Positions 12,120 to 30,100 are shown, counted from the first letter of the stretch. The stretch: 64,000 bases of DNA from Emmonsiellopsis sp. PD_33 (GCA_032988165.1 JANTQF010000003.1:186001-250000); one strand, 5' to 3'. The notes: a model not told the origin generated them from the sequence alone. Numbers and translations: made by a program.

Positions 12120-12303
12120 CTACCCAGACTGTGTGTTTTTTTGTAAAAATTAACTAATCTTGTCTATTTTGGATAGAAATCTTTACTCTATATGCTATTG
12201 CATGCCATCAAAGTCAAAATTAATACTTCACAGTTAGGAATTGTTTTAATTACAAAAAGTGTAAAAATCACTGAACACCCTGTGGTTCCTGACCATTCAA
12301 AAA

Positions 12304-12355
12304 TGACACTCAGTGGTAAGCTGACTGTGAGTGGTAAGCTTATCACTGAGTGTCA
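12304..12355. repeat. Subterminal 19-bp hairpin (one mismatch) of the transposon
   Basis: TGACACTCAGTGGTAAGCT (12304-12322) pairs with AGCTTATCACTGAGTGTCA (12337-12355) with a single mismatch explained by one transition. The short motif GTGGTAAGCT also occurs twice in direct orientation. It lies 10 bp inside the right terminal repeat, where transposase-binding sites usually sit. Confidence 0.8.
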
Positions 12356-12365
12356 AAAATACGGC

Positions 12366-12382
12366 CTGCACTGAACACGGCC
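12366..12382 (-). repeat. Right terminal inverted repeat (17 bp)
   Basis: Reverse complement of 8769-8785, followed by the TTA duplication at 12383-12385. CG dinucleotides reappear at 12362 and 12378, so the CpG-free zone ends at this terminus. Confidence 0.75.
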
Positions 12383-12484
12383 TTATTGGTGCCAGCCTGG
12401 GTCACAGAGTGTGAAGAGCGACGATGAATACGAGCATTCAGGCCAGTTGGAAACCTTTCTGGTGAAGGAGAACAACAATGCCAA

Positions 12485-12916
12485 TCAGTGGAACATAACC
12501 AACTTGTTCCTCGAGTATTGATAACAACACTCCTGCGCCTGGAGGACAGTCCAACTTTCATCAGGCAATAAATAAGGCTGCATGGGTGGCTCCTGGTAGC
12601 CAGGAGTTGGACTGCATATTCTCAACGATCCAGCAGCAAGCATGGGAAGAAGAAGATCCGCTTCCAATTCAACACCAGCCTTGACAGGCAAATCATGATC
12701 TGCAGCTACAACGGTTTGTTTGTCTGCATGGGGCATGCTGAGTGGCGGGAGCGCATGGCGGAGTCCTTTTAGTCTCTGCGCTGTTCGTATTTGCTGGAGT
12801 GGGCGCGGATCCCTGGTTTTTGAGCTTTCAAAAGTGAAGATGTGCTGATTCAAGAGACAAAATCGAAATTGTAAGGATGAAGAGTATTTTCCCTCTGTTA
12901 CGGATGGGACCACCAC
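12485..12916 (-). CDS. Hypothetical protein, 143 codons, doubtful
   Basis: An uninterrupted frame in CpG-containing DNA just outside the transposon. It has an ATG in a plain context and no signal peptide, transmembrane segment or known motif (LPVKAGVELEADLLLPML is the most protein-like part). It overlaps a second minus-strand frame (12343-12561) that runs into the transposon end. It could be the remains of a gene whose 3' part was displaced by insertion, or simply intergenic DNA downstream of the Scp160 gene. No function is proposed. Confidence 0.22.
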   Translation of the reverse strand: MVVPSVTEGKYSSSLQFRFCLLNQHIFTFESSKTRDPRPLQQIRTAQRLKGLRHALPPLSMPHADKQTVVAADHDLPVKAGVELEADLLLPMLAAGSLRICSPTPGYQEPPMQPYLLPDESWTVLQAQECCYQYSRNKLVMFH

Positions 12917-13274
12917 CCTTTAGCTAGGAAGAGCGGTTATTGAGCTGATGAAAGGTACTTCTATGTTTGACTGGGGTTAAAATATAACTTAGGTAAATGT
13001 AAAGGAACAAGAAACCAAAACTATATTTGCATGGATTATCCGATAATTTTCCGGCAACATACTAGAGTGGCGTTAAGACAAGTAGCGAAGAGAATATATA
13101 TATAGGTTTTATATATATAGATAAAGGAAAACAAGATTTCACTCTGGATATCAACTCACACAAAACTCTACATTAATTTTGCCAAAAAAACAATCGCCTG
13201 CCTAGACGGTAAGCCCATGATCCCTTGAGCAAAAATAGTATATATCTATACGAATTCAAGGCTGTGGTCATAAC

Positions 13275-16200
13275 CTATTGGCGAGAGGAGGTGCCCGCTG
13301 CCACAGCCTCCAAGATCATATCCTTCGCTTTCTCCAAGCTGGCCTTGGGTCCCTTGATCGCAATGGCCTCACCTTGGGCCTGGTTCTTGGGTACATTGAT
13401 TCGGCAACTGGTTTGTTTGCGGATCTCGTTGATTTTGCTGCCACCTGGTCCAATGACGAATCGATATGTTTGGGGGTCCGGAAGAATAAGATATCCGGTA
13501 GCAGACTGCTCTGATGCTGCTCTGAGAGCCTTTTCAAGGATGGCCTTAGCCTTGGCGACGTTCTCTGGCGTGCCGGAAAGAACCCACGGGATCGTGCTGG
13601 GCGCAGTGGGATCCGACGAGTCTTTGGTTTTGATATCGACTATTTTCCAAGAATGGCTGCCTGCTGCCGCCGATGGGTCATCGGTGATAAGAGGAAGGGA
13701 GCCAGCTTCTCCGTCAGCCTCGCGAGAGTCGGAGGGCGTAGGACGCGGAGGGATTTGGTGGCCGGCGTGATCAACGGTCACTTGGTGCTCATTTCGAAGC
13801 CGTCGGAAAATGGCACCATTTTCGCCAATGGAATGGTGCAGATTTCGCGGCACTTGTAGGGTTTCGGCATGTTGCTCCTTAACCAGAGATTGGATATGCG
13901 CTTTCGCCGCTTCGACTGCGTTGCTGGGGCCCTTGATTTTAACATCGGTGCGGCCAGAGCCTTGTTTGGGAACATCAAGAACAACGTTGAATTGTGTCTC
14001 CAAGTTCCGTCGGCTCTCTCCACCCCGGCCGATTAGCAGTCGATGCTGGGCTTGAGGGACTTCGACAGTGGCGACAATTTGGTCGTTCTTTTCCCGAACA
14101 AATTCCTCGATGGCTGCCGCAATCTTTTCAACGATTGCCACGTTTCCTTCCAGTCGGATGCCGGTCTCGTCGCTTTCTGGACGGGGGAATTTCACCATCC
14201 TCGCCGCGCTGCCATCGCTAGGTCCCCCGGCATCCACAACAAGCTTTCGAATATTTGCACCTGTCAAGTGTTAGCTAAAATTATTTGGAAACAAGACCAT
14301 TGACAGATTATACTCACCACCACCGCCGATGAGGGCCTTATGATGCTTCTTATCGACATCAACGACCCTGACAATGGTTGAATCAAATTCCTTTGCTCTC
14401 TCAAGCAACAGCTTCTTGGCATCGCCGACCTGTTTCCTGGTGCCTTTGAGCTTGATTTCGACCCTTCCGTCGGCACCTGCACTGTCATTAATACCAGGGA
14501 CGTCAACTTGGGCACCAGTTTCAGCCCGAAGCCGGTCCATCTCGCGCCCTCGCTGGCCAATCAGGGATGGGATCTGGCCTTGTGCGACGGATACTGAATC
14601 TGTGTGAGAATGGTCCACAACCCACTGGTATAAGCTTAGTATCTCTTCGCGAGCACCGTCGGCACCCTTGCGAGGGCCTCGAACAACGATTTCATCGGAA
14701 GCCTGGGAGTGACGGTGGCCTCGGGTTCCTCCAACCTCGCTCGCAGTGTCGGCGATGGATTGGTCATCATTGGCAGCGGGAACGGAAGCTCGGGGGAACT
14801 GAACGCGAACATTGTAGCGGTCTTGCAGGCGGTTAACTTGACTACCCTTCTGGCCGATCAAGTCTCGATGATACTGGGATGGAACTTTCAAAACATAGGT
14901 GGCTTCGTCCTCGAGCTTTTTGCCCAAGGCGATGATCCTTGCACGCGTAGCATCAGCCTTGGCTTTCGGCCCCCTGACCTCAACTTTCCCGTTCTCCACC
15001 TGAATGTCGACATCAAACTCGTCACGAAGCTTATTGATATTCTCGCCCTTTCTGCCGATTAGGAAATTGGCAAACTTCTGGGGGAAATCAAAAGATGTAG
15101 TGTAACCCCTTTCAAGGTCGTCCTTCTCTTGCTGGATGACGAAGTCTTGGATTTTGGCGGTCAATTCTTCGACGTCGCTGGCACGACCCCGAAGCTGTAT
15201 CTGTTGTCCAGCAGCGCTGACACGGACCGGGATGCGATCTTCGCCCTGGGTTCGTTGTTCTCGGCTGACGAACTTTCGTAGCTTGTCGTGGTACCTAGTG
15301 GGGACCTATCAGCAAAATGCAAAAGACAAAATGAAAAACGAACAACGTACTTAGTTGGGACAACGAGTGATTTCGAGAGAATATCTTCTTGGTCGCCCAA
15401 ACTAGAGACAAGGTGAGCCTTTGCCTCGTTCAGAGCTTTCTCAAAGACGGAGATGTCGGTGCTCGAAGGGCGGTGTCTAGGAAGCTCATAGTTAGGGCCC
15501 GGGCCTACCCAATCCCGTCCTTCATACACAAGCACCACATCAGAAGCGTCCGAGTCTTCAGGCAGGACAAGGTGCACGCCAAAATCATTTTTTAGTTGGG
15601 GTGCAATCCGGGAGCGAAGGTGAGAGTGGAAGTACGGGTCAATTGGGAGGGACATTAGTTTGGGTGGAGGATGAGCCTGGATGAGGTTGACTATATCAGA
15701 GCGAGCCCGGATCGTGTTCTTTCCGTCCCTCGAGTACACTTCCCAGGTAACAGGACCATCAGACGAGGTTGGCAGGACAATATGAGCTTCATACAATCTC
15801 TCGAGTTCCTTGAGAACTTGCCGCTGTTGGAGGTAGGAAGTAAGAGCTCGCGCGTAGACATGGGGACCGGCAGCCGCGCCTGGATGTTGTCGAGATACAT
15901 CAACGCTAGCCATTTGCATGCTAGTGGCAAGATCCATGGCACGATTGATACCGAATTCAATCTGATCAGGAGGGCCGGTGATGGTCAAGAATTCAGTGTC
16001 GTCGCTCACGGGAGGCAGAATTATCGAACAGCCTGTCTCTGCCAAAAACTCGTGCAAGGAATCACTGGCGTCACCCAAGATAAACTGATGCTGTCCCCGG
16101 TTAATAGCCAGTTGCCGCAGGGTAATCTGCCGTTGCAACTCGTCCGCACGCCTCTCGATCTCAGCCCGAGCCTCTTGTGCAGCGTTCCGTTCGCCAGAGA

Positions 16201-17464
16201 TTTGGATATGCCTGTCTGGATCGGGGGAGAATTTTATTTGGCCGGTAGCAGCCTCCGAAGGTGGGGGCCGGGACCAGGTATCGTAACGTGGAACACGGAT
16301 TTGGGCCTTTGTACGTTCTTCGAGCTGGTTCAAATAAGTGTTGTGTGCGCCAGCAATGAATGGGAAGAATTCAGGAGGGATAGTTTTAAGTCGTAGGTTA
16401 ATGTTAGATGACCGTTCCTTGACGATTGCTTCGATTTCTCGTCTTGCCATTTCTGCGGCAACTGCATCGCCCTCTATAAGGACATCAATTGTAACACTAT
16501 CATCATCCTCATCAGCCACGGAAGGTCCTTCTGGCCGCGGGACATTGATCCGAGCACCTGTTCGCTCATGAATGCCTTGCACCACTGCGCCTTGACGGCC
16601 AATGATATGGGGCCTAGCTGAAGCTGGGATGGGCACACGGACAGATTGCTTCACCCCCCTCCTCGTCAGCCAATGGGGGAAAAAATGGTCAAAGTATGTT
16701 TGGGGGCTCACCTTGGATCCCACCTGCTGAGCCACCTCCTTGAGCGCCTGGCGTACAGCTTCAACTGAACCTTTGCCTTCGAAAATGACGGATTCGCCAG
16801 GCCCATTATGCATATCCACAACTGCCTTGGATCTCTTACTTGTATCCCGCAGGATATCCCGGATAGGCTTCTTCAGCTGATTACGAGGCAACATCTGAGA
16901 CGGGGCGAAACGAATCCGCTCCACATGTTTGCCGGGTATGGTCATAAGCTTCGGTCCTCCGACAGCGGCAGCGCCTATGGAACCGGGTGTGGCCATGCCG
17001 GAAGCTGGGGTCGAGGTACGCGAAGGGACGTTACTCGACATATGCGAAGGGGGTTGTGCCCCATTGGATAGGCCGTTGGCGGGAGAGGACCGGCCAATAG
17101 GTTTGCGCGCGCCCCATGCGGTTGGGACCGCGGCAGCGGTGCGAGGATTTGGACCACCACCTAACGCGGGGAACAGTTCATCGGACCGCATATCAAAGAC
17201 AGGAGCTTTTTTCGGGGCGGGGCCCGCCGCAGGAGCGGCAGCGGGAGCGGACTCCTCGCTCGGGCGAGAGTTGTCCGCAGACGGTTCCGTAGCACTCTTT
17301 TTAGTAGACAGGGATGCTGAAGGATGCTGGACATCGTATTCATCGGGCACTTCCTCGACGGTGACTGGATGGGGCTCGACACGCGTATGCTGTTCTGCCA
17401 AAAGTGCAGCAGGAGACTTGGAGCTGGCAGAGGCGGCCCCATTGGAGCTCGATTCGGGATTCAT
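13275..17464 (-). CDS. SCP160: Scp160/vigilin-type multi-KH RNA-binding protein (4 exons, 1,337 aa)
   Basis: Exons complement(16712..17464), (15351..16648), (14318..15294) and (13275..14260) join in frame. After a disordered N-terminus (about 1-150), tandem KH domains follow. Intact GxxG loops include IGRQGA, IGRKGE, IGQKGS, IGQRGR, IGGGGA, IGRGGE, IGENGA and IGPGGS; others are degenerate (IAGAHN, LGDASD), which is normal for vigilins. Length compares with about 1,220 residues in yeast Scp160. Known role: polysome- and ER-associated mRNA binding that affects translation efficiency and ploidy maintenance. The first intron (16649-16711) is 63 nt, has no stop and keeps frame if retained; I splice it because skipping its 21 codons joins GSK to QSVRVPIPASARPHIIG as the family pattern expects. 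Family call is very strong. Confidence 0.93.
16649..16711 (-). other. 63-nt stop-free, frame-preserving intron in the SCP160 gene
   Basis: On the minus strand a GTGAGC donor follows the Lys codon of GSK, CTGAC (branch-like) sits about 15 nt before the acceptor TGAAG, and the intron is exactly 21 codons long without a stop. Retention would insert 21 residues just before a KH domain. Confidence 0.7.
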
Positions 17465-19364
17465 GTTTCAAGGGAGCTGGGGGATTAGACCAAGGACGAT
17501 GAAAAGCCAACCGAAAGGAGATGGGATATCAATGGCACGACTGCTCAATTGTTAGGTAGGACTGGACAGAGAAGCTAGGGATACAATCGGATGTTAGCCT
17601 GATAGCCACCACCAGCACAAGCACATTGCGGTAGCGCATTGGCGTTCCAATCCACTGGAGCACTTACCGCGGAGCAAGACGGGATCCGACGCAGCAGCAG
17701 AACAAGAGAACTAGCCGCCGTGGAGAGTGTAGAGGCCAAGGGGGGAGAGGGGGGGAGCGGGTTGGAGCGGCGAGCTGGGTGGGAGGTTGTGTGGAGTCGT
17801 GGGAGATTTGAGTTTGCGGACGTGGATAGAAACGGGCGAGCGTGGGGAGGGATTGATCACTCCATCCCGCCAGCAAGCGGCAGGTCCAAGAACGGCGAGA
17901 GAGAGGGCGGAGAGACAGAGACGGGGTGGTGAGAAGCTATCCGGGGTCGAGGTCTTTTTTTTTTCGACAAAGGCGACGTTGCAGTTGGAGGATGATGGGG
18001 AGAAGACGGGGCTTAGCCGTTTTGGGATGTAGTTAGTGAGTCGGACTAACTATTTGCCAGACTCGAGCTGGACAGTTTGATATTGATGGATATTTAATTG
18101 ATAAGACTACTACTCAGGAAATGATAGTTGCTGTAGACAATTGAACAGAATATAGATCTACCTCCATGCTATCTACGCGGGTAGGGAGGTGGTGAGGGTA
18201 TACCCTCAGTATAGGCACGAGGTATGTATGTACATACATACATAGATCTCTGTCGGATTCAACCCACCCTTTGCAAATAGATATCTAGTAGCTAGCTCAG
18301 GCACAACGCCAAGTGTAGCTGCGGACTATGCAGCAGTGGAAGAGAAACGTCTCTGAACTGGCGAGTTCATCCTCCATGATGTGTCCGTTCCATGCATTGG
18401 GTGTCAAGGGCTGGGCGGGTTGGGCCGCAACGTTCGCTGGCTGTGTCTGGATAGTAGTTTGTGTGTGAGAAACGGCCCCCACGCGGAACAGAGGCAGTCT
18501 ATTGCTGGGATGAACCCCTAATGGCTTTGCAGACGGAGGGTTGTGCCATTTTATACATAGATGTATTGCGATCTTTGTCGTTTGATACTGATACTGGCTT
18601 GTATGTACTGCGTAACGTACCGTCCGTACCGCTAATGCCACTGCTGCCACGCCGCCCTGTCTCTTCCCGGCGCTGTGTGCCAAGCCCTGTATGGTACGGT
18701 ATTGCCTGCCCTGGTATTGAGCCTCACCCGCCTCCCATGATCCATCCCGCTGGACAACGAACAACGAACAACGAACAACGGACAACGAGGACGAGGACGA
18801 GGACGGACAGTCTCTGCGCTCTGCTTGCGTGCTGTGATCTCCCTGGTCTGCTGCATGGCACGCTGCTTGTCGCTCCGCTCTGCCCCCGGGTGCTCTGCGC
18901 AATAGTTCCATTGGCGCCACATAGAGTCTGCCCGCCAGCCGCACCCAACGCCAACCTCCAGCCTCCCGCGTCCAACGTCCGACGTCCAACGTCCAACTCC
19001 CGCCTCCATCACCGAACCTCACCCTCCTCACCCTCCTCCAGCCGCCGTCCAATCTGCCCCTCGCTCGCTATCTCGTTGGCGCTGGCGCTGCCGCCGTTGC
19101 TGTCATCGCCATTGTCTGTGTCATTGACGCTGTCGCCGTCTCTGCCACTGTCCCGCTGCCCGCCCCGTTTTCCTTGCGGTGTCCTCTCCTCGCTCGTTTC
19201 TTGCCGCTGCGCTCCTCATAGCCCTCTTGTCTGCTCCCATCACCGTCTTTCATCCCCTGCGGGCTTCTGCATCGCCCTGTCATCGCCCTGTCATCGCCCT
19301 TTTCTTGCGGCTGCTTCCGTCGGATCACTGGCTGCCGCTCGTTCGGATCCTACATCCCTGGGAC
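17465..19364. other. 1.9-kb divergent intergenic region between SCP160 and STE20 genes
   Basis: Bidirectional promoter region with GC-rich, purine/pyrimidine-skewed stretches. Long overlapping open frames (18297-19052 minus, 18461-19477 plus) are low-complexity Ser/Pro/Arg translations of CT-rich leader DNA with no domain, so I regard them as shadows. Short tandem motifs occur at about 18752-18805 (AACAACG and GGACGA units) and 18224-18243 (GTACATACATA-like). The STE20 leader is probably long. Confidence 0.5.
18752..18805. repeat. Short tandem repeats (AACAACG)n then (GGACGA)n
   Basis: About four copies of a 7-mer ACAACGA unit followed by about three GGACGA units, in the putative STE20 leader. 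Confidence 0.75.
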
Positions 19365-22366
<3,002 letters not shown>

Positions 22367-23583
22367 GTTCCGGTTTTCTTTTGATTTGGTCACGATAAAT
22401 GCATGAGGCACTTGTCATAGCTGCTTGCATCCGATACCCATGACCCTTTTATTTATTTTATCTTTTATTCCCCTTTCTGCGTCACTGCCGCCGTTTCCCG
22501 TTTTATGTGGCAAGACCCGTGAACAAGCGGTCCCTTTGACTCGTAAACTATTTAGCACGTTGAAAACTTGTTATGGCTACTCCGACTATAGAGCGTGCTT
22601 GATCTAAAACTGGGCTGATGCTGGGTATCTATTTCCTGTGTGTGGTTTCATTCTGATTTATTGTTACCTGGAGCAGGGACGATGTGATGTTATTTATTTA
22701 TGACGACATGTTAGAGCAGGTCGCGCATGTACGAATCGGCCGCCCTATTTTTTTTTTTTTTACTTTTTCTCTCTCTGTTAAATCAAGATAAATCAGCTTT
22801 CCCCCCCCCTGTTTGGGCGCCTTCGGCTTTACCATATCGCTTCTCAGGCGTCTGGATGCTCTCTCTTGTGACTATCCTTTATTATTCCTGTTCCCTCGCT
22901 GTTTGGCTGCTGTCGTATTTCTTAATAGTTCTTCGTATGCTACGACGCCTATATCCGGACACTGGCGTATCCTGTCTGAGGTAAACGGTGGGTTTGGACG
23001 GGGGGTTATTCCTGTCATTAACCGAATTACAGATGGTAGCTGGTTTACAGAGTGTGTATTTAGATCCGGGAACTCCCAAACGCCTTCACTGTAGATAGAG
23101 ATGTGGCTTGGCGGGGGTTACGTAACCGGGCCATGGCGGCGTCATAGTTCGCTGCCGACAACTTGCGCATCCAACAATCCTCACCTACACCCACACCCAC
23201 CGCGACAGCGACAGCGACAACAACTGGTTATCGGATCGCAGACTACAGACCGCAAACATAGTATCAGAATCATCGTCCCGTTGACTCTCTCGCCTACCAA
23301 CTTGTATCCCGTGCCATCGCGCGTCTATGCTCTGTTTGATAATCGCCTAAACCCCCCCGCTGCCGCCTTGTCTCCTGTCGCCCTGTCGCTTCCGGCCCTG
23401 TCAAGCACATTTGAACCCATTTGTTGCTTGTGAGCTGTACGGCCAGCTACGTCTCTGGGTTTAACGCTCTCTTGTCACCTAGCTACTGCCCTTCGCATTA
23501 GCCCTGCCGCCTGGGGATTCTCTGATTCTCCGCGAAACCGACGGTTATTCTAGCACAAGCGACGGCTTGTATAGCTACTAGCC
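22367..23583 (+). other. 1.2-kb intergenic region, STE20 3' UTR and HSE1 promoter
   Basis: AT-rich first part (3' UTR, long T run near 22748-22761 and a C run near 22801-22809), then GC-richer promoter DNA with a GCGACA repeat near 23200. Open frames here have no domain content. Confidence 0.5.
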
Positions 23584-26055
<2,472 letters not shown>

Positions 26056-27193
26056 CAAGGTTCAGGGGTTGGCAGCTGTCGCAGAGACTTTGTTCGGGTT
26101 TACACTCTGAGAGGGTAGGAAACGAAAAATGGAATATTCAATAGGCCACGTTCCTATCAATCAGTGACGACCCACTGACGTGTTCATGTACTTTGTTGTT
26201 ATATTTGTTGCGTCCGTTGCTGAACCTATGTCATGATTTTAACTAGGGCTCTGTTGCCAGTGCTTCGTTATTTAACTCTGGATATGAACGTTTTCCCGGT
26301 TGCAGCCTTTCTCTCTCCCATGTGTTAATTGGATCGAGGAGCTGGATATTAATATTCCAGGCCAGCTTCTGGCTTTTTCTCCTTAGTATTCTAGCTATTA
26401 TCTATATGCAGCAGCTGAGTTATTTCCCTCTTCTTATTGATTCCGCCCTGGTTTGCTTGCATGTGAGTACTATATATGGTGATTTGATGATTGTGCCCAT
26501 CCTGTTCGAATATCTATCTGTACGTACGGCGTATGCCTTCGGACTGTGACCGCTTCCCAGTCCCCAAGTAGATTGAGCTTATTTACAACTTCTGATTTAT
26601 TCTATATTTCCCACCTTCGGGGAGGCTTTGAAACTTAAACCTCAATGGGATGGGCAAAATTACCCCTGTATTCCCTTTATTTTTATGTCCACGGCCTGAA
26701 AACCGCGAACAAACTTTCCAAGGTTGGTTTGGCCTTCGTCTGTCCATGGATCGATCCATTGGGCGAGTTATCGGGCACGTGACATCGCGACCGGATTGGC
26801 CCGCGACCTCACGGCTGGTCCTCAGCAAAACATCTCGTCGCAATTCGGGAGGGACGCGAATAACAAATCCTGGACGGGAACCCACCGCTGTGACGCTTCA
26901 TAAATTACCTTCACATCCATCACTTACCGGCTAGTCTCTCCTCACCCTGCCACTTTGTGCTGGAGATGCTGACTGGCCTACTCATAGGTACTATTTCCAG
27001 ACCACGTCCGCCCAAGACATTATATACGAGCTTTACACCAACATGATGCTCTACCTGGGCCCCTTTCCCTACGGGTAGCCTGGGTATTTGGATTCCGAAA
27101 CGAAACAACCCCTCTCAAACGGCGGAGAACTGATTACCCACCCATTTTCGGACTGTCTACAAATAAAAAAGCGGGGAGCCGCCTGCCTCCGCG
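26056..27193. other. 1.1-kb intergenic region between HSE1 and PAN2
   Basis: Holds the HSE1 3' UTR and the PAN2 promoter. Short open frames at 26322-26549, 26583-26885 and 26650-26934 lack recognisable domains or splice support. No other feature is evident. Confidence 0.5.
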
Positions 27194-30100
27194 ATGGATG
27201 CAGATTGGGATGAGGTCTGCCGCATACCTGTGCCCCCGGCCGGGCCCCATGTCTTGCCCACAGTCGCAACTACAATTGCGTTCGATGATACCCAGGAGCT
27301 ATTATGGACCGGCAATGAATTTGTGAGCTGCGAACTTCTGTCTCCCCGCGTGGTTGTGGTGCTACCCAAGCAATACGCCCCGTCACAAGATCCGAGTACG
27401 TTGCTAATATACACGCCTTTAACCACTCATTAGGGCCGAGTGACGTCCTTTTTCGGCCCGGATCTTCAGCGGTATACGTCGGTTCGAGCCCACCCGGCTG
27501 CGGAGGGCGCTGTTCGGCAGCTTTTATTTCACGACCGGGGAGTTATATCGGTATCGTCGAAGAGTGTGCACCTCACGTCCAGGCGCGGCCTAACTATATG
27601 GCATCTTTCGCATGCGGAGATGGATGATCTCCGATGCATGAGCTTCACCAACCAGCCGTCTAGGATTATTGTTGCCGGATGTCAGCGTACCATGTTCCAC
27701 ATTGACGTTGACAAGGGGACCATCGTGGACAAAATTCCCACCGAGTTCAACTACACCATAATGAAAAAGAGCCGCTACCTGTGTGCAGCCACTGACACTG
27801 GTTCAGTTAACGCCCTCAGCCTGTCTGATTTTAGCGTCGTGAAAAGCTGGAAGGCACATGGCACGGTTATTAACGACATGGATGCTCGCAACGACTACCT
27901 CGTCACTTGTGGATTTTCTGTGCGGCATTTGGGCTCGCCTATTGTCGACCCTTTGGCAAACGTCTACGATCTGAAAACTCTGAGCCCTCTGCCGCCAATA
28001 CCGTTCCATGCTGGGGCTGCATATGTCCGCATGCATCCTAAACTCCAAACAACAAGCTTTATCGCTTCTCAGACAGGACAGCTTCAAGTGGTCGATCTTA
28101 TGAACCCCAATGCTATAAATCTGCGTCAGGCAAACGTCACTTTTATGCTTGGCCTTGAAATATCACCATCGGGAGAAGCTCTCGCCGTCAACGATGCTGA
28201 ATGCTCAATTCATCTCTGGGGTTCCCCGTCCAAAATTCATTTTAATGAAATGAGCAAGGAGACCGAGTTTGCGGATGTTCCATCCCGCTCACCCTTGGTA
28301 GATTGGTCTAGCGATACCCCCTTGAATGTAGTTGGGATGCCCTACTACCATGAGCGACTACTGTCCGCATGGGCGAGCCACCTGGTCTTTGACATCGGCA
28401 ACATACCACCACAGGTCGACCCGGCGATCATTCCATACCTTCATGCTGGCGAAATAGGCCACTATGCGCCAAACCCACGGAAGACGCGAAGGTATCAGGT
28501 TGAGAATACGCGCATCCAGCCATCGCCCGAACCAGCACTAGCTGCGCCTAAATTCTTGAGCGAGAGGGCAAGAGCACAAGCAAAGTCTAGATTCGACACG
28601 AGCGTAAACGAGGCCGCCGAAACTCTGGCCGGTGCAACTATAACTTCTGAGGCAGAAGAAGATCCGCTGTTGAAATATAGCAACGTCGAAATCAAGTATA
28701 GTAAATTCGGAGTCGATGACTTTGATTTCAGGTCAGTTTCCACTTGTATTTCCCGGTCTCCTTTCCCCCCTCAAATTCCCCAACTCTCCGTTTTGCTCTG
28801 GTACTAACTTACAACTTAGATATTACAATAAAACGGTATTCTCAGGCCTCGAGACCCATATTGCTAACTCCTTCACCAACTCCCTCCTCCAATTATATAA
28901 ATTTATTCCTTTGGTCAGGAACCTCGCGCTCCACCACGCTGCTACTAGTTGCATATACGAAAACTGTCTGCTGTGCGAAATGGGCTTCTTGTTCGACATG
29001 CTTGACAAGGCAAACGGGCAAAACTGCCAGGCAACAAATCTGCTGAAAACATTTAGCGGTTTTCGAGAAGCTACGAACCTTGGCCTTCTTGAGGAAAACC
29101 TAACCAATAAACCGCTTTCATCGGCCATTCAGTCCGTCAATCGATTCTTCCTGAATCAGATGTCTCACGATTATCGATCGATGTTCCCACATTCCGATGC
29201 ATTGGACCAAACTCTGTCAACTGATGCCGTTGAATCAATTCGTTGTATGCTTTGTCGGAACGAGACGATTAGGCCCGGCAATGCGTTTGTAAACGAGCTG
29301 AATTATCCTACCGTTGATCCTAAGCACGCGCGCCGCAACCAGTCCACTCGCTTCTCGAATATTTTGAAGGCCAGTATTGAGCGCGAGACACAAAATCGTG
29401 GTTGGTGTAGTCATTGCCGACGATACCAACAAGTGTCCATCCGGAAAACAGTGCATAGGATGCCGTCAGTCTTGATCATAAACGCCGCCATAAATAACCA
29501 GAACTCACGTCAGTTATGGGCAACGCCCGGATGGCTACCCGAGGAGATTGGCACCCTTGTCGAGGATGGCCGCATTCGGTGTTTCGAAGGCGAAGACCTC
29601 AAATCTCGCCAAAAGAACAAGACCCCCGGCCTCGTTGTCTACGAACTGGTGGGACTCGTTGCGGAAATCGATGTCCCCGAACACCACAAACCACACCTAG
29701 TGTCATTCATAAATGTAGCGATATCATCTCGTTCGACAGATGGACACAAAGGGTGGCATCTTTTTAATGACTTTCTAGTCACTGAAGTTGGCCGAGATGA
29801 AGTGTTCGCATTTAATCAGCCCTGGAAATCTCCCTGCACCTTGGCGTATCAGATACAGACCGCAAGACATGGCGTGGACGATTCTTGGAAAGATGAGCTT
29901 GATACCACTCTCCTATTTTATGAGTGGTCTATGAAGTATGTTCCTTTCATTTCCCTTCCTATTTCGCTATTGTATACCTTTACCCTATTTTCTCCTTCTT
30001 CCGCCCATCTCCTTTTATAAGTTGAGAGTGATCCATTCCTCACTATTAATATCCTAGTCTAACTTTCTTCTAAACTTGTAGTAACCATCGTCCCATCGAA

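Larger units (their letters stand above)
8769..12382. mobile_element. Decayed PIF/Harbinger-like DNA transposon (3,614 bp)
   Basis: Perfect 17-bp inverted termini, GGCCGTGTTCAGTGCAG at 8769-8785 and its reverse complement at 12366-12382, are each flanked by the same trinucleotide TTA (8766-8768 and 12383-12385). A 3-bp TWA target duplication and termini starting with GG are typical of PIF/Harbinger. The interior encodes a remnant of a Myb/SANT-like protein, the usual second protein of that superfamily. No DDE transposase could be read, but the interior is AT-rich and full of stops. I see no CG dinucleotide between about 8,790 and 12,361, while CG persists in the outermost 20-25 bases. Superfamily assignment rests on ends, duplication and the SANT remnant, and not on a transposase match. 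Confidence 0.68.

Noticed and set aside
13225..14303. Several plus-strand frames of 68-181 codons across the 3' half of the SCP160 gene
   Set aside because: Antisense shadows of the KH-domain exons; the minus-strand frame has clear GxxG motifs.
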